Assembly (NCBI RefSeq): GCF_026559675.1
Contig: NZ_CP092891.1
Location: 2,790,001 to 2,854,000 of the forward strand
Length of the DNA stretch: 64,000 nt
Reading direction: 5' to 3'
From: Microbacterium oxydans
Lineage (GTDB): Bacteria; Actinomycetota; Actinomycetes; Actinomycetales; Microbacteriaceae
Shown here: positions 25,620 through 34,390 of the stretch, piece by piece
How positions within the stretch are numbered: position 1 is the first letter of the stretch
Layout of the letters: every line of letters begins with the position of its first letter
Notes under the pieces: model-generated
Told to the model about the DNA's origin: nothing
Database searches by the model: none
What the model saw: the letters and a program-made list of their open reading frames with translations, nothing else
Made by a program: the position numbers and the translations under genes

Positions 25620-26249
25620 TCAGCCTATCGGCGCGCCGACCTCCGCCTTCGCCCGCTGCGCCCACGGGAGCAGCCACGCGGCGAGCACCAGCACGACCCC
25701 TGCGCCCACGAGCGCACCGCCGAGGGTGTCGCTGGCCCAGTGCACCGAGAGGAACGTGCGCGACAGCGCCATCGCGAGCACCCACAGCACACCGACGACC
25801 GCGGTCAAGACACGAGGGAAGAGCACCCAGACCACGAGGGCGATCGTGGCGGCGTTGGCGGTGTGCCCCGAGGGGAACGAGCCGTAGTCGCTCGCCACCA
25901 GCATGTCCTCCGGCCGCGCTCGACCGAAGAGCTGCTTCAGCAGCTGCACGGCCCCCGCGCTAGCGGCGAAGCAGAGGGCCGCGAACACCGCACCGCGCCA
26001 TCGCCCGGCGATCACGAGCGCGAGGATCGCGAGCACCGGCACGCCGAGGATCGCGACCCACCCGCCGCCGATCCAGTTCAGCACCAGGGCGAAGTCGAGC
26101 ATCCAGTCCGCCCGCGCGCCGGCGATCGTGTCGTTCCACCACCGGTCGAACCCGGGCGTCTGCGGGTAGGCGAACACCACCAGGGCGCCGACAGCCGTCG
26201 CGAGCGCGAGGAGGCCCACTCCCCACCACAGCAGCATCCGCCTGTTCAT
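25620..26249 (-). CDS. PAP2-type membrane phosphatase
   Basis: A 209-residue membrane protein with about six hydrophobic helices and the three lipid-phosphatase motifs: KQLFGRARP, FPSGHTA and SRTFLSVHWASD, the last carrying the nucleophilic His. These hydrolyse lipid phosphates such as undecaprenyl pyrophosphate or phosphatidic acid at the outer membrane face. The ATG at 26249 follows GGGACG. It lies 31 bases downstream of the MFS gene and may be co-transcribed. Confidence 0.9.
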   Translation of the reverse strand: MNRRMLLWWGVGLLALATAVGALVVFAYPQTPGFDRWWNDTIAGARADWMLDFALVLNWIGGGWVAILGVPVLAILALVIAGRWRGAVFAALCFAASAGAVQLLKQLFGRARPEDMLVASDYGSFPSGHTANAATIALVVWVLFPRVLTAVVGVLWVLAMALSRTFLSVHWASDTLGGALVGAGVVLVLAAWLLPWAQRAKAEVGAPIG

Positions 26250-26280
26250 CGTCCCATTCTGTCGGACGACACCTGGATAC

Positions 26281-27681
26281 TCAGGGAGCGAGCATCCCGA
26301 CCGTGCGCGGTCGCACCACGAACCACAGCGACAGCGTGCCGATCGCCGCGCAGACCACCATGACCGAGGCCATGGTCGTCGCCGTGATCCCGGCATCGTG
26401 GGAGAGCCAGCCGGCGATGGGCGAGATGAGAGCCGCGACGCCGAAGTTCGACGCACCGATGATCGACGCGGCGGTTCCGGCGGCCTTGCCGTGACGGTCC
26501 AGCGCGAGCACCTGCACGTTGGGGAAGGTGAAGCCGCACGCCGTCATGAAGACGAACAGCGGGATGACCGTTCCCCAGAGCCCGAGCCCGAGCTGGTCGG
26601 TCACGATGATCGCGATCCCGGCGAGCAGCAGCACCGCGGTCGAGTAGGCCATGACCCACTGCGGACCGAAGCGTGCGGCGAGTCGGGACGCAGTCTGCAC
26701 GCCGACGACCACGCCGAGCGAGTTCACGGCGAACAGCAGCCCGTACTGCTGCGCGTCGAGCCCGTGCGTCACCTGGAACAGGAACGGGGAGGCCGACAGG
26801 TAGGAGAACAGGCCGGAGAAGGTCATGCCGCCGATCACGAGCACGCCGATGAACACCCGGTCCGAGAGCACCGAGCGGTAGCGCTGCAGCATGGTGGCGC
26901 CGCCGCTCCCCTGGCGACGCGCGACGGGCAGCGTCTCCGGGATGAACAGGATCGTCGAGAGCAGCATCAGCACGCCGTACGCGGCGAGGACGACGAAGAT
27001 CCCGCGCCAGGGCATGAGCGTGAGGAGCCACGAGCCGATCAGCGGGGCGACGACGGGCGCGACGCCCGACACCAGGGCGAGGCGCGAGAGCATGACGACC
27101 AGTCGACGACCGCCGAACAGGTCGCGCACGATGGCCATCGCCACGACACCGCCGGCCGCCGCACCGACGCCCATGAGCACGCGTGCGGCGCTGAGCAGTC
27201 CCAGGTCCGGAGCGAAGGCCGCGCCGACACTGGCGAGCACATGCAGAGTGGTGACCGCGATCAGCGGCACGCGACGCCCGACCTTGTCGCTGAGCGGCCC
27301 GACCACGAGCTGCCCGAGCGAGAACCCGATCATCGTGCCGGTCAGGGTCAGCTGGATCGCGGCGGCCGTGGTCTGGAAGTCCTGCTCCAGCACCGGGAAG
27401 GCGGGGAGGTACAGGTCGATCGTGAACGGTCCGAGGGCCGTGAGCGCGCCGAGCAGGATGATGTAGAGCGTGCGTCGCCCGAGCGAGATCGCATCGCCGG
27501 GGTGCAGCATGATCGGCGCGGTCGCCGGGTTCGAGCCGAGGGTGCGGATCGCTCCCGTCGCCGTGGGGATGCGGATGCTCCCGGTCGCGGTGCGCTCGGG
27601 CTGCGGGGTCTGCGGTTCGTCGGCGGCGGAGTCCTCCGACGCGACGACGGGGATGGAGTCAGTGCGGGGAGCGTCGGACAC
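26281..27681 (-). CDS. Bcr/CflA-type MFS drug exporter
   Basis: A 466-residue, 12-helix major facilitator. An unusual ~65-residue hydrophilic N-terminal tail precedes the first helix (LYIILLGALTALGPFTIDLYLPAFP). Motif A is GPLSDKVGRRVPL, and the sequence TIDLYLPAFPVLEQDF is typical of the Bcr/CflA proton-coupled exporters of bicyclomycin, chloramphenicol and sulfathiazole. Substrate cannot be predicted. The start follows GGAAGGACG. It is the first of a likely two-gene unit with the PAP2 phosphatase. Confidence 0.9.
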   Translation of the reverse strand: MSDAPRTDSIPVVASEDSAADEPQTPQPERTATGSIRIPTATGAIRTLGSNPATAPIMLHPGDAISLGRRTLYIILLGALTALGPFTIDLYLPAFPVLEQDFQTTAAAIQLTLTGTMIGFSLGQLVVGPLSDKVGRRVPLIAVTTLHVLASVGAAFAPDLGLLSAARVLMGVGAAAGGVVAMAIVRDLFGGRRLVVMLSRLALVSGVAPVVAPLIGSWLLTLMPWRGIFVVLAAYGVLMLLSTILFIPETLPVARRQGSGGATMLQRYRSVLSDRVFIGVLVIGGMTFSGLFSYLSASPFLFQVTHGLDAQQYGLLFAVNSLGVVVGVQTASRLAARFGPQWVMAYSTAVLLLAGIAIIVTDQLGLGLWGTVIPLFVFMTACGFTFPNVQVLALDRHGKAAGTAASIIGASNFGVAALISPIAGWLSHDAGITATTMASVMVVCAAIGTLSLWFVVRPRTVGMLAP

Positions 27682-27782
27682 GACGTCCTTCCAGAGTTCA
27701 GGGGGTGCGCGGTCGAATCGATTCGGCCAGGGGAAGCCCCCATGTTACCGCCGGGCCGTCCCCGCCCGCCCGCCGCGAACGC

Positions 27783-27820
27783 GAAGACGCACCCCCGGAA
27801 CGTGCCGGAGGTGCGTCCTC
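27783..27820 (-). terminator. Terminator hairpin after metB
   Basis: GAGGACGCACCTCCGG pairs with CCGGGGGTGCGTCTTC around six bases, 18 bases downstream of the metB stop. The 156-base gap to the MFS gene holds nothing else clear. Confidence 0.75.
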
Positions 27821-27837
27821 GATCCTGCCTCGCGCGG

Positions 27838-28992
27838 TCAGCGGGAGATGCGGTCGAGCCCCTGTTCCAGGTCGGCGATCAGGTCGCCGATGTCCTCGAT
27901 GCCGACCGAGAGCCGCACCACGTTCTCCGGGACCGCGAGCTCGGTGCCGCGCACCGAGGCGTGCGTCATGTCCGGCGGATAGCCGATGAGCGACTCCACG
28001 CCGCCCAGCGACTCGGCCAGCTGGAACAGCTCGGTGCTCTCGGCGAAGGCCCGCGCGGCATCGGCGCCGGCGGCGAGCCCGAACGACAGCATCCCGCCGA
28101 AGCCGCTCATCTGCTTCGCCGCGATCTCATGACCGGGGTGTGAGGCGAGCCCCGGGTAGAACACCTGCGCGAACTCGGGACGGGCCGCGGCCCACTCGGC
28201 GATCGTCTGCGCGTTCTCGGAGTGCTGACGCATCCGCAACGCCAGGGTCTTGATGCCGCGAGTTGTCAGCCAGGCGTCCAGGGGCGCGGAGACGGCGCCG
28301 ACCGCGAACTGCTGGAACTTCACCTGGTCGAAGAAGCGGTCGTCGGCGAACACGACGGCACCGCCGAGAACGTCCGAGTGGCCGCCCAGATATTTGGTGG
28401 TCGAGTGCACGACGAGGTCGGCCCCGAGCGCGAGCGGCTGCTGCAACGCGGGCGACGCGAAGGTGTTGTCCACGACCACGAGCACTCCGGCCGCGTGCGC
28501 GATCTCGGCGATCAGGGCGATGTCGACGACCTTCAGCAGCGGATTGCTCGGCGTCTCCAACCACACGATCTTCGTCTCGGGACGGATCGCGGCGCGGAGC
28601 ACGTCGACGTCGGACAGCTCGGCCGTCGTGGTCTCGATGCCCCACGGCGCCAGGACCCGGGTGAGCAGTCGGTAGGTGCCGCCGTACACGTCGTTGCCGA
28701 GCAGCACGTGATCGCCGGGCTTCAGGATGCCGCGCAGCAGTGCATCCTCCGCCGCGAGCCCCGACGCGAAGGAGAGGGCGCTCGCGCCGCCCTCGAGCGC
28801 GGCGAGCTGGGTCTCCAACGACGTCCGCGTGGGGTTGCCCGCGCGGTTGTACTCGTAGCCCTCGCGGAAGCCGCCGATCCCGTCCTGCACGTGCGTGGAG
28901 GACTGGTAGATCGGCGGGATGATCGCCCCCGTGGTGGGGTCGGGGGCTTGTCCCGCGTGGATGGCTCGCGTGGCGAAGGCGTGATCGGACAT
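27838..28992 (-). CDS. metB: Cystathionine gamma-synthase
   Basis: A 384-residue Cys/Met metabolism PLP enzyme. PLP lysine is Lys 200 in VVHSTTKYLGGHSD; YEYNRAGNPTRTSLE, the Tyr/Arg pair that holds the neighbouring subunit's PLP phosphate, is at 46-60, and DNTFASP is the conserved loop. Family members condense acyl-homoserine with cysteine (gamma-synthase) or cleave cystathionine (gamma-lyase); sequence alone does not fully separate them. Next to cystathionine beta-synthase, a role in (reverse) transsulfuration is clear, and a lyase function would complete homocysteine-to-cysteine conversion. It lies 85 bases after cbs. Confidence 0.88.
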   Translation of the reverse strand: MSDHAFATRAIHAGQAPDPTTGAIIPPIYQSSTHVQDGIGGFREGYEYNRAGNPTRTSLETQLAALEGGASALSFASGLAAEDALLRGILKPGDHVLLGNDVYGGTYRLLTRVLAPWGIETTTAELSDVDVLRAAIRPETKIVWLETPSNPLLKVVDIALIAEIAHAAGVLVVVDNTFASPALQQPLALGADLVVHSTTKYLGGHSDVLGGAVVFADDRFFDQVKFQQFAVGAVSAPLDAWLTTRGIKTLALRMRQHSENAQTIAEWAAARPEFAQVFYPGLASHPGHEIAAKQMSGFGGMLSFGLAAGADAARAFAESTELFQLAESLGGVESLIGYPPDMTHASVRGTELAVPENVVRLSVGIEDIGDLIADLEQGLDRISR

Positions 28993-29077
28993 GCCCTCAG
29001 CCTACGTCCGCCCTCACGACCGGGGCTCTCCCGTTACGCCCCGGGTCGGCCGCCGTCGGCAGCGTCTCCGCGGAGCC

Positions 29078-30466
29078 TCAGCGCGACAGGTACGCCAGCA
29101 GATCCTGCCGCGTCAGCACCGTGTGGGGCTTGCCGTCCTCGGTGACCAGGAGCGCATCAGCATCGGCGAGCGCGGCTCGGGCCTGGGCGACGGGGGTGTG
29201 GATGCCGACGAGCGGAAGCCGCTCCCCCACGTGCGCTCCGACCGCGTCGGTCGCGTTCGCCTCCCCGCGGGACAGCAGGTCGAGCAGACCCTTCTCGTCG
29301 ACCGTGCCGACCACCTCGCCCATCATGACGGGCGGCTCGGCGCTGAGCACCACGAGCTGCGAGACGTCGTACTCGGTCATGATGCCGATGGCTTCGAGCA
29401 CGGTGTCGGTCGGGTGGGCGTGCACGAGGTCGGGGATGCCCGAGCCGGGCCCCTGCGCCTGTCGGACGGCCCGAGCCGTCAGCACGTCGGCGACGGTCTC
29501 GCCCTCCTCCACATCGCTGAACCCGTAGGAGCGCATCCAGCCGTCGTTGAAGATCTTGCCGAGGTAGCCGCGGCCGCCGTCCGGGAGGAGCACGACCATC
29601 ACCGCATCCGCCGGCAGCTCCCGCGCGATGCGCAGAGCTCCGACGACGGCCATGCCGCTGGATCCGCCGACGAGGATGCCCTCCTCGCGGGCGAGACGCC
29701 GGGTCATCGCGAAGGACTCGGCATCGCCGACCGCCACGATCTCGTGCGGCACGGTCGGGTCGTAGGCTCCGGGCCAGATGTCCTCCCCCACGCCCTCGAC
29801 GAGGTACGGACGGCCGGTGCCTCCGCTGTACACGCTGCCCTCGGGGTCGACGCCGACGATGCGCACGCTCCCCTCCGACACCTCACGCAGATACCGCCCG
29901 GTTCCGGTGATGGTGCCGCCCGTGCCGACGCCGGCCACGAAGTGGGTGATCTGGCCGTCGGTGTCGCGCCAGATCTCCGGACCCGTGGTCTCGTAGTGGC
30001 TGCGCGGACCGTTCGGGTTCTCGTACTGGTTCGGCTTGAACGCCCCGGGGATCTCGCGGACCAGCCGGTCGCTCACGCTGTAATACGACTCCGGGCTGTC
30101 CGGCGCGACCGAGGTCGGAGTCACCACGACCTCGGCGCCGTAGGCCCGCAGGACGTCGATCTTGTCCTCGCCGACCTTGTCCGGCAGCACGAAGACGCAC
30201 TTGTACCCGCGCTGCTGGGCGACGAGCGCCAGGCCGACTCCGGTGTTCCCGCTGGTGGGCTCGACGATCGTTCCGCCCGGCTTCAGATCCCCCGAGGCCT
30301 CGGCCGCGTCGATGATCCGCGCCGCGATCCGGTCCTTCGACGACCCGCCCGGGTTCAGGTACTCGAGCTTCACGAGCACCGTGCACGCGACGCCCTCGGT
30401 GACGTGCTGGAGCTTCACGAGGGGCGTGTCGCCGACGAGGTCGACGATCGAGTCCGCATACTTCAT
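29078..30466 (-). CDS. cbs: Cystathionine beta-synthase
   Basis: A 462-residue enzyme with an N-terminal fold-type II PLP domain (Lys 44 in LNPGGSSKDRIA, SGNTGVGLAL substrate loop, GTGGTITGTGRYL phosphate loop) and a C-terminal pair of CBS domains (around 335-462, with TDTVLEAIGIMTEYDVSQL and ALLVTEDGKPHTVLTRQDLL). It condenses serine or O-acetylserine with homocysteine to cystathionine; the CBS domains suggest nucleotide or SAM control. It lacks the heme-binding N-terminus of the animal enzyme. Upstream of metB in the same direction. Confidence 0.92.
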   Translation of the reverse strand: MKYADSIVDLVGDTPLVKLQHVTEGVACTVLVKLEYLNPGGSSKDRIAARIIDAAEASGDLKPGGTIVEPTSGNTGVGLALVAQQRGYKCVFVLPDKVGEDKIDVLRAYGAEVVVTPTSVAPDSPESYYSVSDRLVREIPGAFKPNQYENPNGPRSHYETTGPEIWRDTDGQITHFVAGVGTGGTITGTGRYLREVSEGSVRIVGVDPEGSVYSGGTGRPYLVEGVGEDIWPGAYDPTVPHEIVAVGDAESFAMTRRLAREEGILVGGSSGMAVVGALRIARELPADAVMVVLLPDGGRGYLGKIFNDGWMRSYGFSDVEEGETVADVLTARAVRQAQGPGSGIPDLVHAHPTDTVLEAIGIMTEYDVSQLVVLSAEPPVMMGEVVGTVDEKGLLDLLSRGEANATDAVGAHVGERLPLVGIHTPVAQARAALADADALLVTEDGKPHTVLTRQDLLAYLSR

Positions 30467-30480
30467 GACTTCAGGGTAGA

Positions 30481-30529
30481 CGCGCGGATGCCGCGACCGG
30501 GGTTGTGTTGCACCCGACCGCGGCATCCG
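30481..30529 (-). terminator. Hairpin downstream of the sugar ABC permease
   Basis: CGCGGATGCCGCG and CGCGGCATCCGCG form long perfect arms in the 80 bases between the permease stop and the cbs start. There is no T-run on either side, so termination is probable but not certain. Confidence 0.55.
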
Positions 30530-30546
30530 CGGATCCTGTCGATGGA

Positions 30547-31506
30547 TCAGCCCTTCGTCGACCCCGCCAGCAGCCCGCGCACGAAGTAGCGCTGCAGGGC
30601 GAAGAACACGATCAGCGGCACGATGATCGCCACGAACGCCCCGGCCGTCAGGAGGTACCAGTCCTGTCCCCTGCTTCCGGTGATCTCGGCCAGCAGCTTG
30701 GTGATCGGCGCCTGCTTGCCGTCGGCGAACACCAGCGCCACCAGCAGGTCGTTCCACACCCACAGGAACTGGAAGATCGCGAACGACGCGATGGCCGGCA
30801 CCGTCAGCGGCAGGACGATCCGGAAGAAGATCTGTCCGTGCCCGGCGCCGTCGACCCGGGCCGCCTCGATCACGTCGCGCGGGATCTCCGAGACGAAGTT
30901 GTGCAGCAGGAAGATCGCCAGCGGCAGCGCGAAGATCGTGTGCGCGATCCAGACCTGCGTGAACGAGTTCGACGCGCTCAGCGACTCGAACAGGGTCACG
31001 TTGCCGATCTTGAGTCCGCGTGAGAACAGCGACAGCAGCGGCACCAGGGCCATCTGGATCGGCACGATCTGCAGCGCGAACACCGCGATGAACAGGCCGT
31101 TGCGTCCCTTGAAGTCGATCCACGCGAACGCGTAGGCCGCGAGGCTCGCGATCACGAGCGGGAACACGGTCGCCGGGATGGCGATCGCGATCGAGTTCAT
31201 GAACGACTGGGCCATGGTGAGCTGGCTGTTGCCCGCCCCGAGCACCTCGACGTAGTTGTCGATGGTGAAGCCGGGGTTCTGGAAGATCGTCCACCACCCG
31301 TTGCGGGTGATCTGCGCGGGATCGCGGAACGACGAGATCAGCAGGCCCAGGGTCGGGACCGTCCAGATGACGGCGATGATGAGGGCCGCGAGCGTCGCCC
31401 ACGGAGACGTGAGCCGCTTCTTGACCCGGCCCAGACTGCTCGTGGGTTCGTGCCCGCCCGCGACCAGCGTGGCCGTGTCCGTACCGGGTGTGGTCTGCGT
31501 GGTCAT
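30547..31506 (-). CDS. Carbohydrate ABC transporter permease (MalG/CebG type)
   Basis: A 319-residue permease with six helices. The EAA loop EIPRDVIEAARVDGAGHGQIFFRIVLPLTVPAI binds the shared ATPase, and the start VKKRLTSPWATLAALIIAVIWTVPTLGLLISSFR is typical of the second sugar permease. The start overlaps the stop of the first permease (TGATG). As in many actinobacterial sugar importers no ATPase gene is present; a housekeeping MsiK-type ATPase would serve. See the regulator for the sugar. Confidence 0.92.
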   Translation of the reverse strand: MTTQTTPGTDTATLVAGGHEPTSSLGRVKKRLTSPWATLAALIIAVIWTVPTLGLLISSFRDPAQITRNGWWTIFQNPGFTIDNYVEVLGAGNSQLTMAQSFMNSIAIAIPATVFPLVIASLAAYAFAWIDFKGRNGLFIAVFALQIVPIQMALVPLLSLFSRGLKIGNVTLFESLSASNSFTQVWIAHTIFALPLAIFLLHNFVSEIPRDVIEAARVDGAGHGQIFFRIVLPLTVPAIASFAIFQFLWVWNDLLVALVFADGKQAPITKLLAEITGSRGQDWYLLTAGAFVAIIVPLIVFFALQRYFVRGLLAGSTKG

Positions 31507-32639
31507 CAGCTCATCTCCCGCTGCTTGGCAAGGTTGCGCGCGTTGTACACGACGATCGGGACCACCAGGATGAACAGCACCACGGCGAGCGCGGCGCTGC
31601 GTCCGGCCTCGAAGCCCTTGAACTGGGAGTACATCTCGTTCGCGAGCACCGAGGTGTTGTTGGCGCCGGCGGTCATGGTGCGGACGATGTCGAACACCTT
31701 GAGTGAGGCGATCGAGATCGTCGTCATCACGACGATCAGCGCCGGCCGGATGCCGGGTATCGTCACGCTCCGGAACCGCTGCCAGGCATTGGCGCCGTCG
31801 AGCGAGGCGGCTTCGTTGAGCTCGGCGGGCACACCCTTGATGGCCGCCGACAGGATCACCATCGCGAATCCGGTCTGCACCCAGATGAGCACCACGATCA
31901 GGAACAGGTTGTTCCACGGCTGCACCGCGAGGAAGTCGACGGGCTGGCCGCCGAACCACACGACGATCTGGTTGAGCAGACCGATCTGCGGCTGATCCGC
32001 GGGACGGGCCGTGTAGATGAAGCGGAAGATGATGCTCGCGCCGACGAACGAGATCGCCATCGGCATGAACACGAGCGACTTGAAGACCTTCTCGCCGCGG
32101 GACCGGTCGATGAACACCGCGTAGGCCAGACCGATCGCCGTGGAGACGATCGGGGCGACGAGCACCCAGACGATCGTGTTCGCGACGGTGCTGATGCCCT
32201 TGGGCGTGGCGAAGATCCAGACGAAGTTCTCGAGCCCGACGAAGCGGTTGCCCCGCGAGTTCATGAACGACTGGATGATCGTGGCGATCGACGGGTAGAC
32301 GAGACCGATCGCCAGGAGCACCATGGCGGGTGCGAGGAAGCCGACGAGCTGGAACATGTAGCCCGCTCCCTGCCTCGACCGGAAGTCGAGCCAGAAGAAC
32401 AGCCCGCCGAGCACGGCCGCGACGGCGGCGGCCCACCAGACCGAGCCGAGGGCGATGAACACCAGCAGCGGCACGACGATGCAGGCGGCGAGCCGGATGC
32501 CGGTGTAGAGCCGGCCCGCGCGGGGCGCGATCTCCAGCAGGAAGATGACGATCCCGACGACGACCCCGAAGGCGAGGACGACGACCAGGACCTGCACGAG
32601 CGGTGGCATTCCTGCGACCCATTTGAAGAAATCGGACAT
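31506..32639 (-). CDS. Carbohydrate ABC transporter permease (MalF/CebF type)
   Basis: A 377-residue permease with an extended N-terminus of three extra hydrophobic segments before the usual six-helix core. The EAA loop is GVPAELNEAASLDGANAWQRFRSVTIPGIRPAL. The ATG at 32639 follows AAAGGGA. It lies after the binding-protein gene, separated by 124 bases with a strong hairpin, which is a common arrangement to give more binding protein than permease. Confidence 0.92.
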   Translation of the reverse strand: MSDFFKWVAGMPPLVQVLVVVLAFGVVVGIVIFLLEIAPRAGRLYTGIRLAACIVVPLLVFIALGSVWWAAAVAAVLGGLFFWLDFRSRQGAGYMFQLVGFLAPAMVLLAIGLVYPSIATIIQSFMNSRGNRFVGLENFVWIFATPKGISTVANTIVWVLVAPIVSTAIGLAYAVFIDRSRGEKVFKSLVFMPMAISFVGASIIFRFIYTARPADQPQIGLLNQIVVWFGGQPVDFLAVQPWNNLFLIVVLIWVQTGFAMVILSAAIKGVPAELNEAASLDGANAWQRFRSVTIPGIRPALIVVMTTISIASLKVFDIVRTMTAGANNTSVLANEMYSQFKGFEAGRSAALAVVLFILVVPIVVYNARNLAKQREMS

Positions 32640-32724
32640 ACGCGTCCCTTTCGCGTTCGACGGTGAACGTTCCGGAGACAGATGCGGGAGCCGACTCGCG
32701 GTCGGCCCCCACATCCGTCACCCT

Positions 32725-32755
32725 GCTCGGGCGGGCGTCAGATGCCCGCCCGAGC
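32725..32755 (-). other. Intercistronic hairpin between the binding-protein and permease genes
   Basis: GCTCGGGCGGGC and GCCCGCCCGAGC form perfect 12-base arms with a seven-base loop, nine bases after the binding-protein stop. It lacks a T-run and most likely protects the upstream message or reduces read-through. Confidence 0.6.
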
Positions 32756-32763
32756 GGGGTCGA

Positions 32764-34104
32764 TCAGTCGGACGGCCAGGAGGAGTCGATCGTGCTGAGC
32801 ACGTCCGACGTCGAGGTGCCGTTGACCCAGTCGATCATTCCCTTCCAGAAGGAGCCGGCGCCGACGACGCTGGGCATCAGGTCGGAGGCGTCGAAGCGGA
32901 ACGTCGTCTCCGGGTCCTGCAGGATCTTGATCGACTCCTGGAGGATCGGGCTGGACGCGCTGGCCGGGTCGAGGCCGTTGTTGGCGCTGATCACGCCGCC
33001 GAGCTTGACGCGGCTGTTCGCCCACTCGGGGCTGGAGAGGTACTCCTGCACCTTGATGGTGTCGGCGTCGTTGGAGAACGCGGCCACGATCTCGCCGCCA
33101 CCGGTGACGGAGAGACCCTTGCCGGCCTCGACCGGAGGCGTCATGAAGGCCCAGATGTCGGCGTCGGGACCGACGGTCACGTTGCCGTTCTTCGGGTCCT
33201 GCAGGAAGCCGTCGAAGAACGACGCCTGGTGGGTCAGCGCGCACTCGCCGCTGCCCATCACACGAGCGACGTCACCGAACGGCGTGGCGTTGATCGTCTT
33301 GACGTCGCCGTAGCCGGCGTTGACGTAGTCCGGGTTGAGAAGGATCTCGCCCACCGAGTCGAAGGCGTCGACGACGGTCTTGTCCGTGAAGGGGATGTCG
33401 TGCGAGATCCACTTGTCGTAGTTCTCCGGACCGGACTGACGGAGCATGAGGTCCTCGATCCAGTCCGTGCCCGGCCAACCGGTCGCGGCGTCGGATCCGA
33501 AGCCGGCGCACCACGGTGCCTTGCCCGTCTTCTCCTGGATCGTCTTGGTGAGGGCGAGCAGGTCGTCCCAGGTCTCGGGGACGTCGACGCCCCACTCCGT
33601 GAACTGCTCCGGCGAGTACCAGACCCAGCCCTTCAGGTTCGCCATCAGCGGCGCACCGTAGAGCACGTCATCGGTCGTCGCGTAGTTCGCCCAGTCCTCG
33701 GACCAGTACTTCTTGACGTTGTCGGCGACGCCGTCCGGCGCCGGCTGCAGGTACCCCTGCTTGGCGAGGTCGGAGACGAGGCCGGGCTGCGGCGTGATGG
33801 CGAGGTCCGGAGCGTTGCCTCCGGCCGCGCGGACGGCGATCTGCGCCTCGAACTCCTGAGAACCCTCGTACTGGATGTCGATGTCGTTCTCTTCTTCCCA
33901 GTCCTTCCAGGATTCCTCCATGAGCTCGGCCTCGGAGTCGATGATCGTGCCGTAGATCGTGACGACGCCGTCGGCTTCACCCGCATCGCCCGGGCCGCCG
34001 TCACCGCCCCCGTCGCCTTCTCCGGAACAACCGGCCAGAACGATGCCCGCGACGCCCAGCAGGGCGAGCGGTGCGAACCGCCTGGAACGCTGTGACAGAC
34101 CCAT
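32764..34104 (-). CDS. Carbohydrate ABC transporter substrate-binding lipoprotein
   Basis: A 446-residue extracellular solute-binding protein (family 1). The signal peptide MGLSQRSRRFAPLALLGVAG ends in the lipobox VLAGC, followed by a Gly/Asp/Glu-rich linker, so the protein is lipid-anchored at Cys. GKAPWCAGFGSDAATGWPGTDW, the Trp-rich segment, is typical for sugar-binding proteins of alpha- or beta-glucoside importers. It is the first gene of an operon divergent from the LacI regulator. Two of three operator-like palindromes lie between them. Specific sugar is not certain. Confidence 0.92.
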   Translation of the reverse strand: MGLSQRSRRFAPLALLGVAGIVLAGCSGEGDGGGDGGPGDAGEADGVVTIYGTIIDSEAELMEESWKDWEEENDIDIQYEGSQEFEAQIAVRAAGGNAPDLAITPQPGLVSDLAKQGYLQPAPDGVADNVKKYWSEDWANYATTDDVLYGAPLMANLKGWVWYSPEQFTEWGVDVPETWDDLLALTKTIQEKTGKAPWCAGFGSDAATGWPGTDWIEDLMLRQSGPENYDKWISHDIPFTDKTVVDAFDSVGEILLNPDYVNAGYGDVKTINATPFGDVARVMGSGECALTHQASFFDGFLQDPKNGNVTVGPDADIWAFMTPPVEAGKGLSVTGGGEIVAAFSNDADTIKVQEYLSSPEWANSRVKLGGVISANNGLDPASASSPILQESIKILQDPETTFRFDASDLMPSVVGAGSFWKGMIDWVNGTSTSDVLSTIDSSWPSD

Positions 34105-34168
34105 GTGAATTCTCCTCTTCGAGTTTCACGGCCCCTACCTCGCCCGACGCCACCCCCGGCGTCGTTCG

Positions 34169-34180
34169 GGAACCGATTCC
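34169..34180. promoter_or_regulatory. LacI-type operator-like site near the binding-protein gene
   Basis: GGAACCGATTCC is an 11-of-12 palindrome related to GGAACCGGTTCC found at 34293. It is 65 bases before the binding-protein start, in the right place to repress that operon. Confidence 0.5.
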
Positions 34181-34266
34181 AGGCCAACCTACTGTCCTTC
34201 GCCCGCCCCGCACAACAAGCAAGGGTCACAAGCTGACAACCATTCGCCGCTCCTCGCGCGCTCGGA

Positions 34267-34280
34267 TGGGAGCGCTCCCT
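34267..34280. promoter_or_regulatory. CebR-like operator
   Basis: TGGGAGCGCTCCCT matches 13 of 14 bases of the known actinobacterial CebR/CelR operator TGGGAGCGCTCCCA. It lies in the divergent promoter region between the sugar importer and the LacI regulator and suggests control by cellobiose or a related beta-glucoside. Confidence 0.6.
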
Positions 34281-34292
34281 CGCTCGCGATGT

Positions 34293-34304
34293 GGAACCGG
34301 TTCC
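34293..34304. promoter_or_regulatory. LacI-type operator
   Basis: GGAACCGGTTCC is a perfect 12-base palindrome with the central CG typical of LacI family sites, about 85 bases before the regulator start codon. Together with the site at 34169 it may allow looping over the divergent promoters. Confidence 0.6.
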
Positions 34305-34390
34305 TTTTTTCCCTGGCGAAGACTACGCTGACACCCGGCGCGCTCACCGCCGCCACCCACGCCGCCGTGGGATCAGGTCGAGGAGGACCG

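Noticed and set aside
34289..34390. N-terminal extension of the LacI regulator from an ATG at 34289
   Set aside because: It would read through a perfect operator palindrome and lacks a ribosome binding site; the ATG at 34391 follows AGGAGG and starts the usual HTH.
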